Positions 33,809 to 44,389 of a stretch of DNA of 64,000 nt are shown one piece after another. Made by a program: the position numbers and the translations under genes. The notes beneath the pieces were generated by a model. The model saw only the letters and a list, made by a program, of their open reading frames with translations. It made no database searches and was not told the DNA's origin. How positions within the stretch are numbered: the first letter of the stretch is position 1; each line of letters starts with the position of its first letter. Origin of the DNA: Bubalus kerabau (lineage: Eukaryota > Chordata > Mammalia > Artiodactyla > Bovidae); contig NC_073626.1 of NCBI RefSeq assembly GCF_029407905.1, forward strand, positions 104,524,982-104,588,981, given 5' to 3'.

Positions 33809-34342
33809 CTATGACCAGTGTGGTTTTTTGTTTTTTTTTTTTTTTTTTTTTTGGAAAAACTCTGTTAGCATTTGTCCTGCTTCATTCTGTGCCCCAGGGC
33901 CAAGTTTGCTGTTACTCCAGGTGTTTCTTGACTTCCTACTTTTGCATTCCAGTCCTCTATAATGAAAAGGACATTTTTGTGAGTGTGTTAGTTCTAGAGA
34001 GTCTTGTAGGTCTTCATAGGACCATTCAACATCAGCTTCTTCAGCATTACTCATTGGGGCATAGATTTGGAGTACTGTGAGACTGAATGGTATGCCTTGG
34101 AAATGAACAGAGATAATTCTGTCATTTTTGAGATTGCATCCAAGTACCGCATTTTGGACTCTTTTGTTGACTGTGAGGGCTACTCTGTTTCTTCTAAGGG
34201 ATTCTTCCCCACAGTCATAGATATAATGGTCATCTAAGTTAAATTCACCCATTCCAGTCCATTTTAGTTTGCTGATTCTTAAAATGTCAATGTTCACTCT
34301 TGCCATCTCCTGTTTGACCACTTCTAATTTACCTTGATTCAT
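33809..34342 (-). pseudogene. BovB AP endonuclease fragment
   Basis: A 177-codon frame starts at the family's MNQGKLEVVKQEMA and runs through MGEFNLDDHYIY and LQIYAPMSNAEEADVE. The residue expected to be the metal-binding Glu (family ISELKW) is Lys25 (ISKLKW). A frameshift near residue 120 puts the DWNAKVGSQ segment into another frame. The frame ends in a lysine run from an A/T expansion at 33831-33852. It is inactive on all three counts. Confidence 0.9.
33831..33852. repeat. T tract, 22 bases, inside BovB
   Basis: A 22-base T run preceded by TTTTTTG replaces the normal BovB codons downstream of the endonuclease motifs. It arose after or during insertion of this copy. Confidence 0.95.
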
Positions 34343-34686
34343 GGTCCTAACATTTCAGGTTCCTATGCAATATTGTACTTTACAGCATCAGACTTTATTT
34401 CCATCACCAGTCACATCCACAACTGGTGGTGTTTTTGCTTTGATGCCGTCTCTTCATTCTTTTTGGAGTTATTTCTCCTCTGTTCTCCAGTAACATATTG
34501 GCCACCTACCGACCTGGGGAGTTCATCTTTCAGTGTCCTATCTTTTGGCTTTTCCATACAGTTCATAGGGTTCTCAAGGCAAGAATACTGAAGTGGTTTT
34601 CCATTCCCTTCTCCAGTGGACCACATTTTGTCAGAACTCTCCACCATGACTCATCCTTCTTGGGTGGCCCTTCAAATAAGTTGTGA

Positions 34687-35680
34687 ACATGATTTCAAAT
34701 AACCATAAATTTGATTCTAATACTAAGTGTATTATTATTATTTTAGAGCAGTGTCATAGAGGGTGCATAAATCAGGACAGACCTTTTGAAAATTGCTCTA
34801 TAATCAGGAAATTTTTCCTAAATTTTGAATAGTCATATATTTCTATTTATAGCAATATTTTCTTTAATCAAAACACCATATTTTTTCTTTTATATTATAT
34901 AAAGTATGGTAAAGATGATGCATTGAAAAAGTTTTTTGAAATTTTATTTTTCTAACCCTATGTTTTGCCATATTAACATAAACCATTTCCTCAGAGTATA
35001 CTTCTTTTATGCAGATTCAAAGCATAATTATAATTTTTAGATTTTATATTGTCTTAAATTTTTGCCAATAACTTCTTGGACTTTGGACTGAAATAAAGTG
35101 TATGTTGTGATTCCATATTTCTTTTTAACAGATTGCACATTTGGGTCTCTCATTTCAATATCTTACATAAGAAGCAAGCAAAGGTCTGGTTTTACTACTG
35201 AATGTTATTCTATGGTGTTTGGATAAAATTGACATTTGCAGCATACCATGAAAAACAGAGATAAATTTAATGTATGATGATAATGGATAATATCATTTGA
35301 ATATCAAGAACTTGGAGTGAATACTTTTGAAACAATGATACTGGTAGCCAATAAAAAGAAACCATTTATTATGAGCCACAGTGATATCCTGGCTCCCTCA
35401 AAGTATATTTTGTGATTGACAAATAATTTTCAATAATTACTTGATTGATACAAAATTATTCCATCCAGTTTGTTCATTTTTCACTATTCTTATGAATAGT
35501 AGGTATGCATGTAGTTATGAAGATTCTTATAAATGTAGCTAATAAATCAACTGGAGGTTTGAGTGAGAATCTATCAGCAGATAGTTTATTAAAAGATGCT
35601 GAAATGTTAAGCACAGAATGCTCTTTAAGGATATTACCACTGGTCTAATCACTTATTAACGCCTTCATGAATAATTGTGT
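34687..35680. other. Unique AT-rich DNA
   Basis: Nothing recognised. Confidence 0.5.
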
Positions 35681-35892
35681 GCTCAGTCACTTCAGTCATG
35701 TCTGACTCTATGACCCCATGAATTATAGCCTACCAGGCTTCTCTGTCCATGGGATTCTCCAGGCAAGAATACCGGAGTGGATTTCCATGCCCCACTCCAG
35801 GGGAACTTCTAAACCCGGGGATCAAACACATATCTCCTATGTCTCCTGCATTGCAGACAGATTCTTTACCTTTAAGCCATCCACGAAGCCCA
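35681..35892 (-). mobile_element. Bov-tA SINE (first of adjacent pair)
   Basis: Antisense body ('cagtcatgtctgactctatg', 'caggcttctctgtccatggg') and tRNA-like head ('tctcctgcattgcagacaga', 'ttaagccatccacgaagccc'). It is more diverged than its right neighbour. Confidence 0.94.
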
Positions 35893-35911
35893 TAATGATC
35901 ATGAGCATGTA

Positions 35912-36096
35912 TTAGTTGCTCAGTCATGTCCAACTCTTTGCATCCCATGTACTCTAGCCACCCAGGCTCCTCTGTCCATGGGATTCTCTGGAGTGGATTG
36001 CCATTCCCTTCAGGGGATCTTCCCGACCTGGGGATCAAACCCGGGTCTTCTGCATTGCAGGTAGATGCTTTACCATCTGAGTAACCAGGGAAGCCC
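35912..36096 (-). mobile_element. Bov-tA SINE (second of adjacent pair)
   Basis: Antisense, same orientation as the copy 19 bases to its left. It has an internal deletion of the 'ccaggcaagaatac' segment in the body. The tRNA-like head is well preserved ('ggggatcaaacccgggtctt', B-box type). Confidence 0.94.
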
Positions 36097-36804
36097 TTAT
36101 AGACCACGAAGTAGCCTTTAAACGGAAAAATGGGTCAATTCTTGAAGTAGATTTACAGTTGATTTCTTATGAAAATGCCAATCTTGCTGACGTTGTCAAT
36201 GAGTGTGAATTGGCTGCATACTATAAATCAGAAGCTATTCTAGAATAGAGCTGTATCAGTGTAATAAGTCAGGTGGTCTTAGGAAGAAAAATAAAATGAC
36301 AACAAGTATAGGAAAGTGTACAGAAGGGGTGAAGTATATGCTATTTTAGGTAGAATGATCAGGGAGTGTCTCAGTCTTTATAGAAGAGAATCCTAGGCTG
36401 AGAGAATTTTTCAAAGTTTTCCTCAGTGCTTCTTAGTTTCTGAGTCCCACCTGTTCTTCCTGCTCTCTTCTCCCAAGATCGATGTCCCAGCCTTCACTTG
36501 AAAGTTTCTTCTCTTTTATGCTGTAAGATAAGATATTTGACCCTATAATTGGTACAGCAGAGGAATTCCTCAAGACAGGCTGCCCTCTTTGACACAAAAA
36601 GCCTCTTTTATGTAACCTAATTATTTTGTAAAAGATCTTAATTTTTCAGGCATTTAGTTTTTATTGGCATCTGTGGCCCCTCAAAAACAAATAGCTTCTT
36701 GCTACTGTAATCCAACTTCTTACCACTATACAATGTTTTTATGTGATTTTTTTTTTGGTGCCCAATAAATTAATGTAGTTTGTGATTCTCTACCTGATCA
36801 GCTT
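36097..36804. other. Unique sequence
   Basis: Nothing recognised. A T run occurs at about 36747-36756. Confidence 0.45.
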
Positions 36805-36933
36805 TCAAATTGCTCATGTCCAGGATCATATCTCTAGACCATTCAGAGTTTCAGGATGAGGAACAGCAATTATTATTTTAAAAAAGAAATTTCCACATTA
36901 TTCCAATGTTAGTCAAGGTTGAGAATCACTGCC
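36805..36933 (+). mobile_element. MER5A-like hAT DNA transposon fragment
   Basis: 'tcatatctctagaccattcagagtttcaggatgaggaacagc', 'aaatttccacattattccaatg' and 'tcaaggttgagaatcactgcc' match MER5A in order, including its characteristic right end (…GGTTGAGAACCACTGC). Confidence 0.75.
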
Positions 36934-37187
36934 ATAATCCATAAACTATCTGCAAATTATAAATGCAAAGAATATTAACACAACTTGGCCAGTTGCAATG
37001 GCTGTTCAGTGGGGAAGATTGAAACCCAGAGAAGGAAAATGACTTGGTCAAGGATATGGAGCCAAAAACTACATCAGCCTTGTTTGAATAAAAATAAGAA
37101 CTGAAGAATCCACAGGTCCTTTTCAGCATGGTAGTGGTGTGAAAAAAAAAAAAATGGGACATAATAGGAAGGGAGTGCATGAGGAGG

Positions 37188-37285
37188 TTTTATTTATTTA
37201 TTTATTTTTAATTTTATTTTATTTTTAAACTTTACAATATTGTATTAGTTTTGCCAAACATCAAAATGAATCCACCACAGGTATA
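37188..37285 (-). mobile_element. L1 3' end, short, antisense
   Basis: A (TTTA)n-containing T-rich tail is followed by AAACTTTACAATATTGTATT and 'tgccaaacatcaaaatgaatccaccacagg', the ruminant L1 3' terminus. Severely 5'-truncated. No clean TSD identified. Confidence 0.92.
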
Positions 37286-37633
37286 GCATCATCCTTGTGA
37301 GACCTAGGCCTTGGTCTTGGATCCCATACCCTTGAGAAATGGCTGGGTGAAGATGAGAAAGTGTTGCCTTTGAAGTTCATTATGATCCAGCTCCATGAAA
37401 AGAGGACTTGACCTTCCTTCTGAGTAGAAATATTAGTTAAGCCTTTAAATTATCTTGATTATCTTCATTCTCCTCTCTCCTTTCATTCTCTTAGGAAATT
37501 TTCTTTAAATTTTGTTTGCTTTTCATAACATTTTCATTGTGAAGCATTGAGCAATAATGTAAAATCTGAAAAAAGCAAATTTCTAATAAATCCATTTTAG
37601 TATCAAATGCCTGCCATTTACATTCAGCATATG
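37286..37633. other. Unique sequence
   Basis: Nothing recognised. Confidence 0.5.
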
Positions 37634-38320
37634 ATTTTTGAATATGCAGAGTACATCATGAGAAACGCTGGGCTGGAAGAAGCACAAGCTGGAATCAAGA
37701 TTGCCGGGAGAAATATCAATAACCTAAAATATGCGGATGACACCACCCTTATGGCAGAAAGTGAAGAGAACCTCAAAAGCCTCTTGATCAAAGTGAAAGT
37801 GGAGAGTGAAAAAGTTGGCTTAAAGCTCAACATTCAGAAAACAAAGATCATGGCATCTGGTCCCATCACTTCATGGGAAATAGATGGGGAAACAGTGGAA
37901 ACAGTGTCAGACTTTATTTTTGGGGGCTCCAAAATCACTGCAGATGGTGACTGCAGCCATGAAATTAAAAGACGCTTACTCCTTGGAAGGAAAGTTATGA
38001 CCAAACTAGATAGCATATTCAAAAACAGAGACATTACTTTGCCAAAAAAGGTCCTTCTAGTCAAGGCTATGGTTTTTCTAGTGGTCATGTATGGATGTGA
38101 GAGTTGGACTGTGAAGAAAGCTGAGCACCAAAGAACTGATGCTTTTGAACTGTGGTGTTGGAGAAGACTCTTGAGAGTCCCTTGGACTGCAAGGACATCC
38201 AACAAATCCATTCTGAAGGAGATCAACTCTGGGATTTCTTTGGAAGGAATGATGCTGAAGCTGAAACTCCAGTCCTTTGGCCCCTTATGCAAAGAGTTGA
38301 TTCATTGGAAAAGACCCTGA
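37607..38320 (+). pseudogene. BovB ORF2 C-terminal part, open for 237 codons
   Basis: This is the longest open frame in the window. BovB similarity begins at about residue 12 (host DNA before that). YADD lies at residues 42-45, then GGSKITADGDCSHEIKRR, MYGCESWTVKKAEHQR and ELWCWRRLLRVP. The frame shifts near 38290, and the remaining C-terminus continues in the 38152-38487 frame. It lacks the endonuclease and most of the reverse transcriptase, so it cannot be active. Confidence 0.92.
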
Positions 38321-38516
38321 TACTGGGAGGGATTGGGGGCAGGAGGAGAAGGGGACAACAGAGGATGAGATGGCTGGATGGCATCACTGACTCGATGGAC
38401 ATGAGTCAGAGTGAACTCCGGGAGTTGGTGATGGACAGGGAGGCCTGGCATGCTGTGATTCATGGGGTCACAAAGAGTCGGACATGACTGAGTGACCGAA
38501 CTAAACTGAACTGATA
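37634..38516 (+). mobile_element. BovB LINE, young 5'-truncated copy
   Basis: Sense BovB of ~880 bases from just before the reverse transcriptase motif C to the TGAACTGA tail. It shares subtype markers (LKYADD, IKVKVESEK, FIFGGSK) with the antisense copy at 42419-42941. TSDs were not resolved. Confidence 0.96.
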
Positions 38517-38910
38517 GTGAAATTTTCTTGAAATTCACCATAATTTTTATCTGCTCACTTTTGGCTCAAGTAATTTCAAGATTTGATGATAAAATTTGTT
38601 TTTGATCTAGGTGATAATAATTGTTACATTATTATTCACAATATTTAAATCATTCACTCTAACTTAATCATTGCCTTATGGTTTACTTATTATTCTGACT
38701 GCTAGTACAATTTTTTAAAAAAATCACTAAGATTAAACATTTTCATCAAAAAGTATTTAGATAATAAACTCTTCAGTTTTCTTGTTTTTGCATTTGTTGA
38801 CATGTATCAACTTGAAACTCTGGATTTTTTGCTATCCCAATACAATTTTAATCTAAAAAAATAATTTATGTGATTATTGCTGCTGATTTGTGCTCTCATC
38901 TAGGTTTTTC
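38517..38910. other. Unique AT-rich DNA
   Basis: Nothing recognised. Confidence 0.5.
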
Positions 38911-39108
38911 AGGGCTTCCCCAGTGGCTCAGTGGTAAAGAATTTGACTGCCAAGCAGGAGATGAGAATTTGATACCTGGGTCAAGAAGATCCCCTGGAGA
39001 AGGAAATGGCAACCCACTCCAGTATTCTTGTCTGGGAAATCCCACAGAGGAGCCTGGTAGGCTATAGTCTATGCAGTCGCAAAAGAGTTGGATGAGACTA
39101 AACAACAT
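38911..39108 (+). mobile_element. Bov-tA SINE, near full length
   Basis: It starts with the tRNA-like head 'gggcttccccagtggctcagtggtaaagaa' (A box). The B-box region is decayed (GAATTTGATACC instead of GGTTCGATCCC), so Pol III promoter strength is doubtful. The body ends with 'gttggatgagactaaacaac'. Confidence 0.95.
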
Positions 39109-39824
39109 TAATATATCCTCTTTTATATTTTATTTCCTTTACTCATATTTTATCCTTCTCATTTTTCTTTACAGTTTTCATCTGAGCCCTGGTTGAATTC
39201 CTTGCATTTGACTTCTATAAATCAGTTTTCTATTGTATCTTATTTCATATTTTTGAAATCCATCACAGTTTCATTGAGCAATCATATTTTTCTTTCTCAT
39301 GCAATGTTTTCTGATTTCTGGTTGTTCCTATTTCACATTTCTTTCCTCTATGTAAATAGACAAAGCAGCCTCTCAAATTATAAGGAGATCATAAATCAGA
39401 AAGCATTGAATATCATGTTGCTTTCTTTTTTTATTCTGATATGTAATTTTATATTGTTTTGATAGTATATCTAATTCATTTAATCAATTCCTGTAAGTAT
39501 TCAGGAATGTGCCCTTGTTTTGACATAATGCATCTTTTTATAGAACTTGTAGATTTTTTTTCTGATATTCAGTTAGAAACTTCCTGTTTGTTCTGGCTGC
39601 CAGTGAAGGACGAAACCCTGCCATATTCAACGTTCATGGAGCCCACATCCTGTCCTTTTCCCTCACAGAGGCTGTGAATGGAGTTCTCTCAGCATTTTAT
39701 CCACTCAGATTCTGGCTGCATAACTCCTTGGGGACATTTTGGTGGTTCAAGAGGGTCAGAAATCTGACCCCAGTTCCCTCTTGCGTAACAATGGTGAAGA
39801 AGATGGGGCAGAGATGAGTTGCTA
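39109..39824. other. Unique AT-rich DNA
   Basis: Nothing recognised. Confidence 0.5.
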
Positions 39825-39877
39825 AATAGCACTTGTTGAATGTGCACCAAAGGCTAGGCACCAGATTGAGCACTTAA
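39825..39877 (-). mobile_element. MIR SINE, antisense, left part (split)
   Basis: 'agcacttgttgaatgtgcaccaaaggctaggcaccagattgagcac' is antisense MIR 3' region. It is interrupted at 39877 by a Bov-tA and continues at 40088. Confidence 0.7.
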
Positions 39878-40087
39878 GTGAAGTGAAAGTCTCTCAGTCA
39901 TGCCCCACTCTTTGCGACCCCGTGGACTATACAGTCCATTGAATTCTCCAGGCCAGAATACTGGAGTGGGTAGCTGTTCCCTTCTCCAGCAGATCTTCCC
40001 AATCCAGAGATTGAACCTATATCTCCTGCATTGCAGGTGGATTCCTTCCTGTCTGAGTCACCAAGGAAGCCCAGATTGAGCATTTAA
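39861..40087 (-). mobile_element. Bov-tA SINE inserted in a MIR, with TSDs
   Basis: Antisense Bov-tA (39878-40070) with flanking CCAGATTGAGCAYTTAA at 39861-39877 and 40071-40087 (16 of 17 matches). Body and tRNA-like head are both present ('gattgaacctatatctcctgc', 'tgtctgagtcaccaaggaagc'). The host is a MIR. Confidence 0.96.
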
Positions 40088-40262
40088 ACTTCTATTTAAA
40101 TTTCAGATAAACTCTACCAGCTAGATGCAAAATGACCCCTTTTCATTTTGTATGTGAGAAAACCAAGTGATAGGAATTTTTATATTTTCTCCTATGATCA
40201 TGGAGTTATTGAGTGAAGAGTCTGGACTGAAGCCATGTTCTACTCAAGTCACTATTTCCCCA
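40088..40262 (-). mobile_element. MIR SINE, antisense, right part (split)
   Basis: 'cttttcattttgtatgtgagaaaaccaagtgatagg', 'gatcatggagttattgagtgaagagtctggactgaa' resumes the MIR order (acagatgaggaaactgag …, agctagtaagtggcagagcc). Diverged. Confidence 0.7.
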
Positions 40263-41322
40263 TTTATTATTTAATTCAAATCCCATGAAGTTGAGAGCAC
40301 AAAACTATCATCCTTTCTATTTTTGTCACCAACGAAAATCTCCCCTTTATATTCTGTTAGCTATTCCCATGGAGCTCTCCGAAGAGTAAAGGTAGAGTTT
40401 ATTAAAAAAAAAAAAAAAAATCTGGTACATTTGTACCAGAATGTACAAAAGAATGGTCACTCAATTACCAACTTGACTCTTGAATCATTCATCTTTGCAC
40501 CTTTTAACAGTGTGGGAAACTCAAATTACAGACATTCTAAGAGGCATGATCTCCAAATTGTTTGATGACCACATCCTTTCAAAAACTTTGATGAGAAAAT
40601 AATATTTAAGAAATACAACTTAAAGAGTGACTCCATAAAATCTTGAGGGATCTTAGCTCTTCATTTCAATGGCTTAAAACACTTAGCTCTGAAGCTTTGT
40701 TCCACAGGCTTTAACTGGCATTGGGCGACACTAGGAGTTATCAAAGGGTTTTGGGTACTTGCCTGTTTACCACCATGTAACTAATACAGCCTCAATCCAG
40801 CTCAGGAGAACTGGATCACTGTAAAATTTACACAGTAGCAGATCATAAAGGTGTTTGTTACTCTACACACTAACATAGAGTGGCTTAATCAAGGTTTTAG
40901 AAATAACTACAAAAAATTGTTAGCGAAATGAGACATACAGAATGATAAAAATTTGGAAATTCCAATTATCTGGAATGCATAAGGCAAGTATGTAGTAGCT
41001 TGTTTGGGAAAGAAAATAAAAAAGTGATCCTGAAATACTTGAGCCAGAATACTTGTTTTATATGGTCATCAACACCTACCTGAGTTCTCTGCCCATAGGA
41101 AATGCTCAGTAAACACTTCCCCAAGAGGTGATGAAGTTGTACTATAATCACTGTCTGGAGAAAGAGAATTAAAAGAGAATGCTACATTGATTTTTCAATT
41201 ACCATCTGAAGAGATACGAGTAAGAATGTCACTAAAATTGTATGTTGGCATTTGAACTCCCCCTAACACATAGGTTATTTCTTAAGTAAAATTTAAATAT
41301 CTTTTTCACATACATTAACATC
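40263..41322. other. Unique sequence
   Basis: A 17-base A run lies at 40404-40420. Nothing else recognised. Confidence 0.5.
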
Positions 41323-41840
41323 GTTCAGTTCAGTCACTCCATCGTGTCCAACTCTTTGCAACCCCATGGACTGCAGCACATCAGGCTTCTTTGTCCATCA
41401 CCAACTCCCAGAGCTTACTCAATTCATGTCCATAGAGTCAGTGATGCTATCCAACCATCTCATCCTCAGTTGTCCCCTTCTCCTCCTGACTTCAATCTTT
41501 CCCAGCATCAGGGTCTTTTCCAATATGTCAATTCTTCACATCAGGTGGCCAAAGTATTGAAGTTTCAGCTTCAGCATCAGTCCTTCCAATGAATATTCAG
41601 GACTGATTTCCTTGGGATGGACTGGTTGGATCTCCTTGCAGTCCAAGGGACTCTCAAAGAGTCTTCTCCAACACCACAGTTCAAAAGCATCAGTTCTTCA
41701 GCACTCAGTTTTCTTCAGAGTCCAACTCTCACATCCATACATGACTACTGGAAAAACCACACCTTTGACTAAATGGACCTTTGTTGGCAAACTAATGTCT
41801 CTGGTTTTTAATATGCTGTCTAGGTTGGTCATAGCTTTGA
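41323..41840 (-). mobile_element. BovB LINE, 5'-truncated
   Basis: Antisense BovB from the GTTCAGTTCAG tail through the ORF2 C-terminal coding region to 'gtctaggttggtcatagc'. Several frameshifts. TSDs not resolved. Confidence 0.94.
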
Positions 41841-42048
41841 TTTCCTTCAAAAACCTAGATTTTTAAAGTGCTTTTTAAATAAAAGTGGTAAACAAGATTA
41901 ATAGATTATTTTTATTCATAGATGCATCCTAAAGCAGTTATTTGAGTGTGAATTTTTAGATGTTTATTTTAAACTCTCTGTTTAAAACTTTAATTAATTA
42001 CAACATTTTACTTATACAAAGTGTTTTTACTTTTTTTGTCCTACATGC

Positions 42049-42336
42049 ATACTTACTTAATGGCACCCCACTCCAGTACTCTTGCCTGGAAAATCCCATG
42101 GATGGAGGAGCCTGGTAGGCTGCAGTCCATGGGGTCGCTAAGAGTCGGATAGGACTGAGCGACTTCACTTTGATTTTTCACTTTCATGCATTGGAGAAGG
42201 AAATGGCAACCCACTCCAGTACTCTTGCCTGGAGAATCCCAGGGATGGGGGAGCCTGGTGGGCTGCCATCTATGGGGTCACACAGAGTCGGACACAACTG
42301 AAGTGACTTAGCAGCAGCAGCAGTATACTTACTTAA
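42049..42336 (+). mobile_element. Bov-A2 SINE (dimer) with TSDs
   Basis: Two sense Bov-A monomers joined by 'cactttcatgcattggagaa' and ending in (CAG)n. The TSD ATACTTACTTAA lies at 42049-42060 and 42325-42336, fixing the element at 42061-42324. The first monomer is truncated at its 5' end (starts 'ggcaccccactccag'). Confidence 0.97.
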
Positions 42337-42371
42337 GTCAAATATTTTCAGCAGTCCATGTATTTGAAATA

Positions 42372-42845
42372 CTAATTCTCATAAAGAAAAATCGTGGGCT
42401 TTTTTAATGTTAGTCCAGTTGGTAAAGTAATGTCTCTGCTTTTCAATATGCTATCTAGGTTGGTCACAACTTTTCTTCCAAGGAGCAAGCGTCTTTTAAT
42501 TTCATGGCTGCAGTCACCATCCGCAGTGATTTTGGAGCCCCCAAAAATAAAGTCTGACACTGTTTCCACTGTTTCCTCATCTATTTCCCATAAAATGATG
42601 GAACCAGATGTCATGATCTTTATCTTCTGAATGTTGAGCTTTAAGCCAACTTTTTCACTCTCCACTTTCACTTTGATCAAGAGGCTTTTGAGGTCCTCTT
42701 CACTTTCTGCCATAAGGGTAGTGTCATCCGCATATTTTAGGTTATTGATATTTCTCCCGGCAATCTTGATTCCAGCTTGTGCTTCTTCCAGCCCAGCATT
42801 TCTCATGATGTACTCTGCATATAAGTTAAATAAGCAGGGTGACAA
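42372..42845 (-). pseudogene. BovB reverse transcriptase fragment with intact YADD
   Basis: The 157-codon frame starts MSPCLFNLYAEYIM (after motif B), carries LKYADDTTLMAE with both aspartates, then VESEKVGLKLNIQK and FGGSKITADGDCSHEIK. It runs into host sequence after ITLPT. It is a fragment only, with no endonuclease and no motif A. Confidence 0.92.
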
Positions 42846-42941
42846 TATACAGCCTTGACGTACTCCTTTTCCTATTTGGAACCAGTCTGTTGTTCCATAT
42901 CTAGTTCTAACTGTTGCTTCCTGACCTGCATATAGGTTTCT
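42419..42941 (-). mobile_element. BovB LINE, internal fragment lacking its 3' end
   Basis: Antisense BovB covering the reverse transcriptase palm and the region after it. It lacks the C-terminal tail and 3' end seen in all other copies: similarity begins abruptly at 'ggtaaagtaatgtctctgc'. By eye it is about 95% similar to 37640-38060 read in the opposite orientation. Confidence 0.94.
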
Positions 42942-43258
42942 AGCTCACACTAATATTAAAGATGTTTTAATAAGGTAGGAGTATAACTTTCAGTTTCCTG
43001 CTTTATTCTGTCTTCCAAATAATTTCTGAGTTAGTTTTTCAAAAATTTACAGACCCTTATTAAATATGACCTCCAGTCCTACTCAATTGCAGAACCATCA
43101 GAATGCAAATATAAAGTGATATAGTTTATCTTTGTTTACCCCACTATATTTAGAACACAATTCTTGACCTATGCTAGATACAACATAAGAAACATTAAAT
43201 GTTTTTAGAAATTAACTAGAATTTATTTATTGAATAAGTTAATACCTATGTGTATTAT
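42942..43258. other. Unique AT-rich DNA
   Basis: Nothing recognised. Confidence 0.5.
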
Positions 43259-43490
43259 GGGGCTTCCCAGGTGATTCAGTGGTAAAAGAATCTGCCTGCC
43301 AATGAAGGAGACACATGAGATGTGGGTTTGATTCATGGGTTGGGAAGATATACTGTAAAAAGAAATGGGAACTCACTCCAGTATCCTTCCCCGGAGAATC
43401 TCAATGGACAGAGGAGCCTGGCAAGCTACAGTCCATGCGGTTGCAAAGAGTCAGACAAGACTGAGCGACTTCGCACACAGGCACACATGC
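43259..43490 (+). mobile_element. Bov-tA SINE, full length
   Basis: Sense: head 'gggcttcccaggtgattcagtggtaaaagaatctgcctgcc', an extra insert around 'gagacacatgagatgtgg', B-box-like 'gggtttgattcatgg', body, and a CA-rich tail (CACACAGGCACACATGC). Confidence 0.95.
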
Positions 43491-43994
43491 ATATTGTATT
43501 ATAACAGTTTCTGGACACTGTAGCTGAAAGCCCACTTCATACAAAGATACGAGAACAGCATATAAAAATGAAAACATTATAGTTTTGAGCTTTAAATTAT
43601 ATACTTTTCACTAAAACTATAAAGCATAAAAATATACAAAAGAAGCAATTTGATAATTATGTTGAAGATGTTTATGAAATTTTCCATATTTTGTATCTAC
43701 ATATGTTCCATCAATTAAAAGATGGACATAAAATTAGTGAATACTCATTAAGTATCTTTCATTAAACATATATTTCTTATTATAAAATAATCTAATTGGT
43801 ATGTTAATTACAAAAATTCAGGCTTTCATCTATCGCACAGGGGTCAAACAAACTGTAACTCTCTCTTCTCCCCTGCCTCCCAAAATTTCATTTACCAGTG
43901 GAATGTCACTGCTGCACTAGCAGGGTTCAATAAATAGATAGTTTTGTTTTATTTTTTCTTTCACTCTTTTAATAACCTTAATGTTAATTATTAG
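43491..43994. other. Unique AT-rich DNA
   Basis: Nothing recognised. Confidence 0.5.
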
Positions 43995-44200
43995 AGAAAA
44001 GATTTTGGAGTCTGATGCTCTGGTGTCAAGTATCTGGCTGCAGGCTAGCAGTGGAATCTTAAGGAAGTCACACAAGTTCTCTAAATCTGAATTTTCTCTT
44101 CTCTAATCTGGAGATAATAATACCCATCTCACATCCTCTCCATGAGGGTCAAGTAAAATCATGCACAGAATAGGTAAATGAGGAAGCATTGTCCAAGTGT
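43995..44200 (+). mobile_element. MIR SINE
   Basis: 'gattttggagtctgatgctctgg', 'ctagcagtggaatcttaaggaagtcacacaagttctctaaatctg', 'taatctggagataataatacccatctcac' follow sense MIR from its tRNA-derived part through the core. Confidence 0.85.
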
Positions 44201-44389
44201 TGATGAAAGTGTAGCTTTACCAGTTACTTTCAGAATTTTCAGAATTTCAACAATTATATTTGCTATGACAGTCTTATATTTGATATGACAAAGTACACAA
44301 GTTAAACTGAATAAGATTTGGGGTCCCAGATGGCCTCTTGCCCATTTCTGCCTCTTGCACCAAAAAGTCCATCTCAGTCCAACAATATC

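Larger units (their letters stand above)
31520..34686 (-). mobile_element. BovB LINE, nearly full length, with TSDs
   Basis: Antisense BovB of about 3.14 kb (31533-34673), close to the ~3.2 kb family length. A direct repeat matching at 12 of 13 bases (AAATAAGATGTGA at 31520, AAATAAGTTGTGA at 34674) flanks it. From right to left it holds the 5' region, the endonuclease (about 33809-34342), a connecting region, the reverse transcriptase (about 31960-32960) and the C-terminal tail with TGAAC-type end. Frameshifts, stops, a 22-base A/T expansion and lost catalytic residues make it inactive. Confidence 0.96.

Noticed and set aside
33809..34342. 177-codon minus-strand frame as a nuclease gene
   Set aside because: It is the BovB endonuclease with the Glu replaced, a frameshift and a homopolymer end.
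37607..38320. 237-codon open frame as a host gene
   Set aside because: It is BovB ORF2 (YADD, SHEIKRR, LWCWRRLLR) without its N-terminal domains and with host DNA at its start.
38911..39108. tRNA gene in the SINE head
   Set aside because: Only A- and B-box-like pieces of a tRNA-Glu-derived SINE; no complete cloverleaf.
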